In this document: piece by piece, positions 21,673 through 33,835 of the stretch | Layout of the letters: every line of letters starts with the position of its first letter | Numbering within the stretch: position 1 is the first letter of the stretch | Source: Spiroplasma alleghenense | Lineage (GTDB): Bacteria; Bacillota_I; Bacilli_A; Mycoplasmatales; Mycoplasmataceae | Reading direction: 5' to 3' | DNA: 64,000 nucleotides | Assembly: GCF_003363775.1 (NCBI RefSeq) | Contig: NZ_CP031376.1 | Span: forward strand, 310,001-374,000 | Made by a program: the position numbers and the translations under genes | The notes under the pieces: model-generated | What the model was told of the DNA's origin: nothing | Database searches by the model: none | Seen by the model: only the letters and a program-made list of their open reading frames with translations

Positions 21673-22479
21673 ATGGTCTTAGAACAAATCTATAAATATA
21701 GTAAAGAAATTCAAACATCCAATGCCTTAATCTCTAAAGCTATAATTGAAGAAATAACCCAAACTAAGAGATTTGATTTATCAATTGTGCAGTTAGCTGA
21801 GAAAAGTGGCTGTAATCAATCTACGGTTTCAAAATATATTAAAAATGCCTTAGAAATTGAATCGTATCGAGATTTTGTAGCCACTTTAAATAAAGAAATT
21901 ACTCGTTATTTTGAGGATAAATACAATAGTAATAATTTTGAAGAAAATACTAAAGCAATTGTTTCAGATTTACAAAGCACTTTAACTCACTTAGATCCAG
22001 AGAAAGTAAAACAAGCGGCTGAACTAATTTTTAAAGCTGAAAAAATTTCAGTTGTAGCAATCGGGGGCAATATTGCCTTAAAAAATGAAATCGAACATAA
22101 ACTATCCCAAACTGGTAAATTTATTATGATTGGCACCGATTGACATCAACAATCAATTAATATTAATTTTATGAAAAAAGATGATGTTGTAATAATGGTT
22201 TCTTATTCTGGGGATAAATTTGAAACTAACCGAATCATTGATAAAGCTTATGAAAAAGGGGTTACTGTCATCAGCTTCACTGGTGCCTTTGAATCCAATA
22301 TCAAAAATAAGTCTAACCTTAATTTTGAAGTGCAGTCTGGGGATGCTAAATTTCGTTCATTTTCTTTCACCAGTAGAATTGCTGCTTTTGCAATTTGGGA
22401 AATGATTTTTAAGGATTTTTTAACAATGGATGTAATTACCAGTGATGTTATAGATGCTTGAAAATGGCAACAAAAATAG
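21673..22479 (+). CDS. RpiR-family transcriptional regulator
   Basis: A 268-aa regulator. The N-terminal HTH (about 25-60, with LAEKSGCNQSTVSKYIK) is typical of RpiR/MurR proteins. The C-terminal SIS sugar-phosphate binding domain (about 100-250) has VVAIGGNIALKNEIEHKL and VIMVSYSGDKFET, the SIS signature. It is directly upstream of the fructose PTS gene, separated by a terminator and an operator-like palindrome, so it most likely senses a sugar phosphate and controls that transporter. TGA at 22139-22141 and near the end are Trp. Confidence 0.9.
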
Positions 22480-22482
22480 TTC

Positions 22483-22516
22483 AAAAAATGGAAATTTCTT
22501 ATTTCCATTTTTTCCT
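22483..22516 (+). terminator. Terminator of the RpiR gene
   Basis: AAAAAATGGAAAT (22483-22495) / ATTTCCATTTTTT (22501-22513), loop of 5. Confidence 0.85.
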
Positions 22517-22541
22517 TTTATACGGAATAATGTTGTAAATA

Positions 22542-22582
22542 TTGGAAATTATATTCCAAATTGGAATATAAAAGAGTATAAT
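22542..22582 (+). promoter_or_regulatory. Operator and promoter of the fructose PTS gene
   Basis: TTGGAA (22542-22547) and TTCCAA (22554-22559) form an inverted repeat, and a further TTGGAA starts at 22561. The TTCCAA arm falls where a -35 box would be for TATAAT at 22577-22582 (17-bp spacer). A protein bound here would block the promoter. The neighbouring RpiR regulator is the natural candidate. Confidence 0.6.
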
Positions 22583-22606
22583 TTTATTGGAAAGAAGGAA
22601 AGAAAA

Positions 22607-25106
<2,500 letters not shown>

Positions 25107-25130
25107 AGTTAGTAATTTAAAAGCAAAATG

Positions 25131-25160
25131 GCCACCAAATTTTAGGGTGGCTATTTTTTA
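25131..25160 (+). terminator. Terminator of the fructose PTS gene
   Basis: GCCACC (25131-25136) / GGTGGC (25146-25151), then a T run. Confidence 0.8.
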
Positions 25161-25201
25161 TCTGTCATTCCTTACAATTGAAAAAAATTTAGTAGTTAAT
25201 C

Positions 25202-25229
25202 TTGCATATTTTAAATTTAGACTTATAAT
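25202..25229 (+). promoter_or_regulatory. Promoter of the 25277 membrane protein
   Basis: TTGCAT (25202-25207), 16-bp spacer, TATAAT (25224-25229). Confidence 0.65.
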
Positions 25230-25276
25230 TTAATCATTCCAAAATAATTAGAAAGGAATTGAAGGGATTCTTTTTG

Positions 25277-25882
25277 ATGAAAAATAATTTAATACCTGCA
25301 ATAATAATTTCTTGAGTATTAACTTTAATATTTTTTGATTTAGCTTTAGTATTCTTTTTACCAATTGTTGAGGAAGAAAAAACCATAATGATGATTTCTT
25401 TTGCAGTAACCTTAACAATTTTTATTCTATTAGTTCTAATTTATTTTTTAAGAAATTTTTTAAAACCCAGTAGAAAGTGGTTGAATAAAATACATGATGT
25501 TATTTTTTTAAATTTTTTTAGTTTTAAAATAAGAAAAGATATATTTTTAATTGTAATATTTACCATAACAGGAATTGTGTTAATATTTTCAAACTCGTTC
25601 ACTTTTTATATTTTAGTGTTTATGCTTGTTGCTGATTTTACTAAAAATGCTGAGTTTTTTATCTTTATTTCTTCTGTAAGTTTTATTCTTCTTATTTTAC
25701 TTTTTGCTGCCCTTATTTGAACTGCTGTAGAATTTAAAAATTCTAATAACAAATCTGAATTCTTTAATCGTTTAAGATACGTTTGTTTGTTATTGCCCAT
25801 TTTAGGATGAATTTATTTTTTCACTTTTTTACAACAAAGAGATCAATTCAATCAAAAAAATTCAAAATTTCTAAGAAAATAA
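25277..25882 (+). CDS. Membrane protein of unknown function
   Basis: A 201-aa protein, very hydrophobic and Phe-rich, with about five membrane helices (residues 5-30, 38-60, 88-108, 112-150 and 173-190) and basic loops (NFLKPSRKWLNK). No family recognised. TGA codons (for example 25718-25720) encode Trp. The ATG at 25277 is preceded by a GAAGGG site 10-12 bases upstream and a good promoter. It is the last gene before a stretch of decayed mobile elements. Confidence 0.65.
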
Positions 25883-26037
25883 AGTTTATATAAAATAAAA
25901 CAGCTGCAATTATAGCTGTTTTAAATAAATATTTAAAATTAATAAATTATTAGATAGGGTCACACAAAATGAAACATTTTACGCTTTATTAAGTTAATGT
26001 ATTAAAATGTTTACATAGGGTGACATTTTTAAATTAA

Positions 26038-26382
26038 AAAACAATTTATTTTCGAAGAAAAATTAACAATTGTAGAATATTTTATAAAATCAAATATTCC
26101 AGCAAAAAAATTGGGAGAAAAATATGGAATTACAAAAAATTGAAGAATTATTAATATATGAAATCAAAATTTTTATCTCAAAGGGTTCTAGGATTAGCAG
26201 AAACAAAAGGACAAAAATTAGAAAGTTATAAAGTAAAATTAACTGATGAGAGCACTGAAAAAGAAATTTTAAAAAGAGAAGTAAGTTATTTGAGAAAAAG
26301 TTTGAAGAAATTGGAGGCTAGAGCTATTGTAGTAGCAAAGTGTGCTCGTACAAAATTCAGGGATATAAAAAACAAAGATTAA
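26038..26382 (+). pseudogene. IS3-type OrfA remnant
   Basis: Encodes an HTH segment (FEEKLTIVEYFIKSNIPAKK, then EKYGITKNW) that resembles IS3 OrfA. The frame is broken near 26160-26200 and resumes as GLAETKGQKLESYK up to a Lys-rich leucine-zipper-like stretch ending at 26382. No intact start was seen. Confidence 0.6.
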
Positions 26383-26385
26383 ATT

Positions 26386-27262
26386 ATGAATTATTTAAAA
26401 CCATTGATTTTTTTTAGAAATAAAGGATTTGATTTGCTTTGACTTTGTGAAATTTCTAAAGTTAACTACAGCGGTTTTAATAATTGAGTAAAAGGAAACA
26501 AAAATATTTATAAAACTAAACGGAACGAGAGTTATGATTTAGCGAATGAAGTAATTTTCAATGACTGATATAAAATTTATGGAACAAATAAATTGCTGGG
26601 TCATAGATTAATTGCGTCCATCTTAAAAATCGGAAGAAGAACGGTTCTTTCGGCCATGAAAATAATGAAACTAGTGACATTAAATCGCAAAAAACAATAT
26701 AATTGAAAACAACATACTAATAAAAATGTAAAACCAGTAAATACTGCTCCAAATTTACTAAAGGATGATTCAGGTTTTGTTGATTTTAAGACAAGAAAAA
26801 TATTTGAAATAGTTTGTTTAGATCTAAGCGAATTTAAGGTAAATGAAGTAAGAATGTATTTATTTTGTTTTATTGATGTTTATTCAAGAAAGATATTAGC
26901 AAGGCATTGGTCTTTTATCAGAATCTTAAATCTTTGAAAGTTGATATGAGTAACTTGGTAAGTCAAAATAACTACAAAGGAATAATTATACATACAGATT
27001 GTGGAAGTTAATTTCGATCATACTGACTAAAAGATTATTGTTTAAAAAATAATATCATTTTAAGTATGACTGCCGGCTATGCTTCTTATCAGAATGTAAT
27101 TATTGAGTCTTTTTTAAAACTTTTAAACATCATTACTTTTTCAAAATTCATTTCAAAAATTTAGTGGATTTACTAAATAAAATAAAAGAAGTAACCTGAA
27201 TTTATAACAATATTAAAATTTATAAAAAAATAAAGACTATACCAGAGAAAATGTTTTTTTAG
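26386..27262 (+). pseudogene. IS3-type OrfB (DDE integrase) remnant
   Basis: Starts as MNYLKPLIFFRNKGFDLLW and keeps an N-terminal HTH_21-like region and the first acidic residue in VCLDLSEF. Near 26915 the frame shifts. Downstream, IIIHTDCGS (second Asp, then a stop at 27009) and VIIESF (Glu) are the rest of the DDE triad. Several later stops confirm the gene is dead. Confidence 0.7.
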
Positions 27263-27356
27263 TGTAGTTAATTAATTATTGTAGTTTGGTGCACACTCTC
27301 TAAAATACTTTTAAAATTATTTTTATTATTTAAAATATATAAAAATACAAATATAA

Positions 27357-27382
27357 AAAAAGTTGCTTTTAAACAACTTTTT
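27357..27382 (-). terminator. Terminator of the 27389 lipoprotein
   Basis: Read on the minus strand: AAAAGTTG, an 8-base loop, then CAACTTTT followed by more T. It begins about 8 bases after the stop codon. Confidence 0.75.
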
Positions 27383-27388
27383 GTCTTT

Positions 27389-27964
27389 TTAATCTGTTAT
27401 TAACAATAATTCTTTTGTTAAAATTTCGTGGTAATCAGTTGCTTTTAATCTATTTTTTTCAATTACTTTAAAAGTAACTCATTCTTCTTTATCGTCATCT
27501 TCACTATAATCTTCTTTGTAAGTTTCGCTTTTAAAGTCGTTCAACATTTCAATCGCTATTTCTAATTGTTCCTCGTCATTTTCGAATGTCTTAATTTTTG
27601 TCATTCCGAATGCGTATGTGTCAACAATATAATAAGCAAGGGAAATTTGATACTCAGGCTGTTCCGCAATTTTTTGCATTTCAACTGAATCTGGTTCGTA
27701 ATCCTCATCAGATGTATCAAAGCCTAAATCTTTTGCAATTTTCACCTCGTTTTCAAATCCTTTTGAAGCATAATCACTACTTAATTTCATTCATTCTTCT
27801 CTAGTTTCTGGCGTTTTGAAAGTATAAATTTCACCAATTTCTTTCAAAATCTCCTCAGTCATTTCCTTGTCCACACCTTTTGGATCAGTACCACAAGCAA
27901 TAACTGCACTTGAAGTAGATACTGTTAATCCAACGGCAGCTAATATTGATAATAATTTTTTCAT
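27389..27964 (-). CDS. Acidic lipoprotein of unknown function
   Basis: A 191-aa predicted lipoprotein. Signal MKKLLSILAAVGLTVSTSSA with lipobox VIACG. The mature part is strongly acidic (DTSDEDYEPDSVE, DYSEDDDKEEW) and probably helical; no known domain was seen. TGA codons are read as Trp. An AAAGGAG site precedes the ATG at 27964. It lies between two decayed insertion sequences, so it may be part of the accessory segment, but its frame is intact. Confidence 0.72.
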
Positions 27965-28039
27965 TTGTTTCTCCTTTGATTTATAAAATCTAAATTAATT
28001 ATATATACTTATATAATTAATATCAATACACTATTATCC

Positions 28040-28850
28040 TAAATTTTTTTAGCATTTATGAGTTCATAAAGATAATTATATTCAACAATATTAACGGCAC
28101 CTGATTTAGTGTTTTTTTCTTTCGATTTTCTCTCCATTTTTTTAACTCTAATTAGCGAATGTAAAAGCAATAATTTCATATAGCGATAAACCTTTGTTTT
28201 GCTACAAACAATTCCTGCATTATTTAAAACGATGCAAATTCTTGGATAACCGTAATTTCCGTTTTCTGATTTATAAATGTTTTCAATATTAATTGCAAAA
28301 TTTTCATCAAAAATAAATTAGCTAGATGGCTTTTTTCTCTTCACTCAGCGATAGTAGCTTGCCGCTATTATTTTAATAAATCTACAAATTCACTGTGAAC
28401 TGATTTATTAAATCTTTAATAATTTGATTAAAATATCAAATTATTTTTTTGGTTTTTCATCAGTTCATGTAACTTTTTTAATATGAAAATTTTCGCTTCA
28501 GCCTCTTTAAGTTTTTTATTTAAATTAGCATTTTAAACCTTATCAGGATTCAAGATATTGCTTCTTGAAACCTTACGGTTTTTGAGTCGGCTCAAATGGT
28601 TTAGTCGATTATTAATCCCTCACGAACTAACTCATTAAATTTTTTCAAGATTTTCTTACCATAGAGTAAGATGCATTATATTTTTTTGATAATTCTCTGA
28701 AAGATGCTCCTTTTTCAAAGCGCTCATTTACTATGTTAATTTTTTGTTCAATTTTTAGTATATTTGATTTATTACCTTTTTAATTAGCCATAAAAAAATC
28801 CTCTTGATAAACTATGAAATTATTCTATCAAGTATAGAATAATTAAAACT
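28040..28850 (-). pseudogene. Decayed IS3-family element, minus strand (relative of the 40142 IS)
   Basis: On the minus strand the 5' part (28790 downward) gives an OrfA start MAN-KGNKSNIL (with a stop for Leu) and FREL-KKYNASYSMVRK, similar to MANLKGNKSHM and AAKYNVSYSAARK of the intact IS at 40142. The 3' part (28330-28045) gives NGNYGYPRICIVLNNAG and KTKVYRYMK, matching YGYPRIRIVLKNQ and KKVYRYMQ of its OrfB. The DDE core is missing. Outside the start, TATTCTATACTTGATAGAATAA (28820-28850, complement) resembles the intact element's end. Multiple stops and frameshifts. Confidence 0.75.
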
Positions 28851-29038
28851 TTTTTTGAAACCTTTTTATGTCATTTTTTAGGCTCTCTTCTGCTCTTGCC
28901 AAAAATAATTTACAAGATTTAAGGTATTAATTAAAAAAAGGAGATTCATTGCATTTGATGATATTTCCTTTAGGTTAACTTTTTTATCATCTTTTTATGA
29001 AACCGTATTTCCCAAAAAAGTTGATATTTTTTAAAAAT

Positions 29039-29936
29039 TTAAGCAATTCCATTTTTACTTATAAAATCCTTAGTTCGCGGAAAATTGCAAATTAACATTT
29101 TGGTACTAACTAGTGCTACCTCTCCAGTAATTTCGGTAAAGATAAAATTTTCTGTTTTATTAGGGAGTAATTTAATTTCTTTTATTTCGGAGGTAAATCT
29201 ATATGCTTCATAAATTGGCGAATGCGAATATCCCAATTTTAAAGGATTTGATAATTTATCTATCCTTTTTTTAATTTCTACCTTAGCTGAGTCAATATCC
29301 CCCGACTCTAAAATAGCTGCGACACTATCAAATGCGCCATTACTTGCAAAAACTGCATCTGTGTTTTTTTTATCTTTAGAATTTATTCTACCTAATCAGT
29401 AATTAGTTAAATTTTCAAGTTGCTTATTTTTAACTTTGTCTTCGCTTACTTTATTGGTTTGCTTGAATTCGAATTCCAAATCCGAAACCTCATACTCTTG
29501 ATTACTTTCTGCATCCATAATTTTAATATTTTTGTATTTAAAATTATAAGATTTGTTGCTAATTAATGTCTGACCTCTTTCAATTTTGGTGTCGTAATCA
29601 TTTTTATCAATTTCTGCCCTAAAACTGTAGAAATTTTCAGTATTTGTATCTATTGTTTTGGACATTTCTTTAATTACTGTTTTTATAAAAATTGATTGAA
29701 GTATGTCTTGTCTTCCTATTTCAGCATCCATTTCCTGATTCGGCTCATCAATAAAAATAAATTCACCTTCGTATTTAAATTTATGATTTTCTTTAAAAAA
29801 AGTTTTTAACGTTCTCCTTATTAAATTCCTTAAGTTCCGCTTTCTCTTCTTTTCCAGGACTTTCACAAGCAACAACACTAATTGTTGAAGATGCCAGTAG
29901 TGAAATAGATCCCAAAACAGCTAATAATTTTTTCAT
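29039..29936 (-). pseudogene. Lipoprotein paralogue, copy 1 (frameshifted)
   Basis: The first of three tandem copies of a ~295-aa lipoprotein. The start MKKLLAVLGSISLLASS with lipobox VVACE is intact. A homopolymer near 29796-29802 has seven A where the intact copies have six, shifting the frame after NVKNFF to an immediate stop. The body continues in the other frame (KENHKFKYEGEFIFIDEP onward) to about 29100. A second frameshift then occurs and the conserved Trp codon TGA has become TAA. At least three lesions make a true pseudogene more likely than a sequencing slip. Confidence 0.85.
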
Positions 29937-30014
29937 TTTTGTTTCTTCTTTTATTTGTATTACATAAACAATAATATCACCTTTTATTAATATATTATAT
30001 TAAAGAAAGCAAAA

Positions 30015-30760
<746 letters not shown>

Positions 30761-30839
30761 GTTTATTAAGAAAGGAAAATAAGGTAATTAACGCATTTAT
30801 TTGTATTAATTCATTAACGCCGATATTGAAATTTGAATT

Positions 30840-30892
30840 TAAAAAAATCAACTTTTAATGAAACCAAACAGGTTTCAAATAGTTGATTTTTC
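30840..30892 (-). terminator. Terminator of lipoprotein copy 2
   Basis: Long hairpin AAAATCAACTTTTAATGAAACC / GGTTTCAAATAGTTGATTTT (few mismatches) shortly downstream of the minus-strand gene. A related hairpin follows copy 3 (32776-32827). Confidence 0.75.
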
Positions 30893-30919
30893 TTTTTAAA
30901 TTAAGAAATTTTTTGGTTT

Positions 30920-31810
30920 TTACTTATAAAATCCTCAATTTGCTGAAAATTTTGATTTTACGTTTTGATTTTCGACAAGTGTCGCCTCTCCTGTAACCTC
31001 TGCGAAAATATATTTTTCTGCTTCATTTGGCATGATTTTAATATCTTTTACTTTTGACGTAAAACGATATTTTTCATAAATAACAGTACTTGTGCTACTT
31101 AAATATGTGGAATTAGCTAAAGAATCTAGTCCTTTTTCAAGTTCAACCTTAGCGTTTTCAATATCGCCTGATTCCAAGTACTTTGTAAGTTGACTGCTAA
31201 AAGCTGCGTGATTGGCATAAACTGGATTTATTTTATTATTTTTTGATGAGTTAATACCTCCCAATCAATAATTTGTTAGATTTTCCAATTGTTTGTTATT
31301 TATTTTGTCTTCGCTAACTTTATTTGTTTGTTTGAATTCAAATTCTAAATCTTTAATATTAAAATCTTTGTTATTTTTTGTATCTTCAATTTTCAAATTA
31401 CTAAATTTAAAATCATAATTTTTACCGCTTATTAATGATTCGCCTTCATCGATATTGGCATTATAGTGATTACCGTCAATTTCTGCATAAAATTTATAAA
31501 AATCGACAGTATCAATATTTATAGTTTTAGACATTTCATTAATAATTGTTTTTGTGAAAATTCATTCTAAGAATGACTGTGAAGGCAATTTCCCTTTAAA
31601 TTCTTGATCACTTGGTTCATCAATAAAAATAAATTCACCTTCGTATTTAAATTTACGATTTTCTTTAAAAAAGTTTTCAACGTTCTCCTTATTAAATTCC
31701 TTAAGTTCGACTTTTTCATCTTTCCCCCCAGGACTTTCACAAGCAACAACACTAATTGTTGAAGTTGTAAGTAGTGAAATAGATCCCAAAACAGCTAATA
31801 ATTTCTTCAT
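30920..31810 (-). CDS. Lipoprotein paralogue, copy 2 (intact)
   Basis: A 296-aa predicted surface lipoprotein. Signal MKKLLAVLGSISLLTTSTIS with lipobox VVACE. The body has KFKYEGEFIFIDEP, a conserved WIFTKTIINEMSK segment and an alternating-strand C-terminal half ending SANWGFYK. Trp is TGA at four places. No family of known function was recognised. About 1.9 kb separates it from the copies on each side. Its AAAGGAGAAAG ribosome site and divergent promoter are conserved among all three copies. Intact frame suggests it is expressed. Confidence 0.82.
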
Positions 31811-31884
31811 TTTTCTTTCTCCTTTATTTGTATTACATAAACTATAATATCACCTTTTATTGATATATTATATTAAATAAAGTA

Positions 31885-32640
31885 AAAAAATCTGACAATA
31901 GATATGGGACAACTTTATTGGCAAGTTCATTGCTGTTTATTCCCCATTGTAGTGGCATTTATTACAATTTTGAGGGTAGAAATTTTTCAAACCAATCTCA
32001 GGTGGTTGATTATTTTCTAACAAAAGCTAATAAAAAATTTGAGCAAGATAAACACTACTACTATAAATATAAGGGAAGAGTCTATTCCTTAGAGAAAAAA
32101 AATCAAGCGATTGAAGACATGATAAAGGATACTAAAGTAAAAAAAAGAAATGACATTTCGAAATGTTGGAGACATGTAATTTCTAATTCAGGGGACTATC
32201 TGGTTTGGTTCAACAAGCTTATAATGATAAACTTGTTGATGTTTATAAGGGTAAAAACGGAAATTTCGATGTTGACTTAGATAAAGCTGCACAATCATAC
32301 TTTGATTTTGATTAGTAGCACTTACTTAAAATTTAAATAAAGGTGACCAAATTTAGTTTTATGAAAAAATTGAAATTATTCATTATCTAGAAAAAGATAA
32401 AAAACAATCTTTGTAATAGGGAGCGGGAGAAAGTGATTTTTAAGTATTATCATGAATAAAGGTTATGCTAAAAAAATACTAAAGAGTTATTATGCTTATA
32501 AATATAGATATAAGGATCTTGAATAAAGCGATTTAGCTCGAACCACAATTTATAAAATAGAACTTAATTATCAAGATAAGTTATACCAATATAATATTTT
32601 TAATCTTATTTGTGACAAAATAATTATTAATTAAGAAACG
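31885..32640 (+). pseudogene. 5' fragment of the surface-protein gene, copy 2
   Basis: Matches the intact gene from SSLLFIPH-SGIYYNF through about 75 codons in frame (31918 onward), then a single extra A in a poly-A run (32138-32146, eight versus seven A) shifts the frame. Later stops and truncation follow. As in copy 1, the start-codon segment of the intact gene is missing, so copies 1 and 2 share an ancestor that was already truncated. Confidence 0.85.
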
Positions 32641-32780
32641 AAAATAAGTTAATAAATGCATCTATTTATATTAATTCATTGACATTGATATTGGAATTTA
32701 ATTTTTTCCAAAATTATTGAATTTTAAAATTTATAATTTTTTAGTTTTAATTTGTTCTTTTATAAATATTTAAATTTAAA

Positions 32781-32826
32781 AAAATCAACTTTTGAAACTT
32801 ATTCGGTTTCATGAAAAGTTGATTTT
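32781..32826 (-). terminator. Terminator of lipoprotein copy 3
   Basis: AAAATCAACTTTTGAAAC / GTTTCATGAAAAGTTGATTTT hairpin, T-rich on the minus-strand exit side. Confidence 0.8.
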
Positions 32827-32854
32827 ATTTTAAAAAGTAAAATTTTTTTTGTTT

Positions 32855-33739
32855 TTACTTAAAGAATGCTCAAGTTGCAGAAAATTTTGATTTTACACTT
32901 TGATCTCCAACAAGTGTCGCTTCACCACTAACTTCGGCAAAAATAAATTTATCTGTTTGGTTAGGTAGTATTTTAATATCTTTAATTTCTGAGGTAAATT
33001 TATATTTTTCGTATAAAGTAGTATTAGAACCACCCAAATTTTTAGCATTTGAAAGTTTATCCATTGCTTCTTTAATCTGTGTTTTGGCTGAATCAATTTC
33101 TCCAGACTCTAAAATTCCAGCTATTTTACTAAAATTCCCATGGGTTGCATAAACTGGATTCATTTTTTGATTTTTTGATGAGTTTATTCCTCAATACCAA
33201 TTATTTGTTAAATTTTCCAATTCTTTCTCTTTTATTTTATCCTCAGTGACTCTATTAGTTTGTTTAAATTCAAATTCAAAATCAACTAATTCAAAATCCT
33301 GATTATTTTTTGTATCATTGATTTTCATATTGTTAAATTTGAAATTATAAATTTTACCACTTACTAAAGACTGGTTTTCTTCTACCTGTGTGTCATAGTG
33401 GTTTCTATCAATTTCGGCATAAAATTGATAAAAATCTTCAGTTTCTACATTTATAGTTTTAGACATTTCATTAATAACGGTTTTTATAAAAATCCAGTTT
33501 AGAAAGCTTTGTGTGGATAACTTAGCTTCCATTGTTTCGCTTGGTTCATCAATAAAAATAAATTCACCTTCGTATTTAAATTTATGATTTTCTTTAAAAA
33601 AGTTTTCAACGTTCTCTTTGTTAAATTCCTTAAGTTCCACTTTTTCATCTTTCCCCCCAGGACTTTCACAAGCAACAACGCTAATTGTTGAAGATGCCAG
33701 TAGTGAAATAGATCCCAAAACAGCCAATAATTTTTTCAT
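32855..33739 (-). CDS. Lipoprotein paralogue, copy 3 (intact)
   Basis: A 294-aa lipoprotein closely related to copies 1 and 2. Signal MKKLLAVLGSISLLASSTIS, lipobox VVACE, conserved FKYEGEFIFIDEPSE, WIFIKTVINEMSKT and C-terminal SGEATLVGDQSVKSKFSATW. Copy 3 shares the exact signal-peptide variant with copy 1. It is divergent from the intact surface operon at 33836 and separated by only 96 bp, with ATTATAAT near the middle usable in both directions. This fixed pairing in all three units suggests a shared role, perhaps at the cell surface. Confidence 0.82.
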
Positions 33740-33775
33740 TTTTCTTTCTCCTTTTTTGTAATTTTATTAACATAA

Positions 33776-33783
33776 ATTATAAT
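33776..33783. promoter_or_regulatory. Divergent promoter core between lipoprotein copy 3 and surface operon
   Basis: The palindromic ATTATAAT gives TATAAT on both strands. Similar AT-rich divergent regions precede copies 1 and 2. A further TATACT (33801-33806) could be the plus-strand -10. Confidence 0.45.
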
Positions 33784-33835
33784 ATCATTTTTATTTGATA
33801 TATACTATTAAAGAAAGGTAAAAAATTAATTAAAT

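Larger units (their letters stand above)
25952..27301 (+). mobile_element. Decayed IS3-family element
   Basis: Remnant of an insertion sequence with two broken ORFs. Candidate imperfect ends are 25952-25969 and 27284-27301 (about 11 of 18 bases match as inverted repeats). A 10-bp inverted repeat AAACATTTTA / TAAAATGTTT lies just inside the left end (25972-25981, 26003-26012). No clear target duplication was found. Boundaries are approximate. Confidence 0.6.

Noticed and set aside
28040-28850. Possible independent gene on the minus strand
   Set aside because: Fragments match the intact IS at 40142 in two separated pieces with stops and frameshifts; it is a decayed copy, not a gene.
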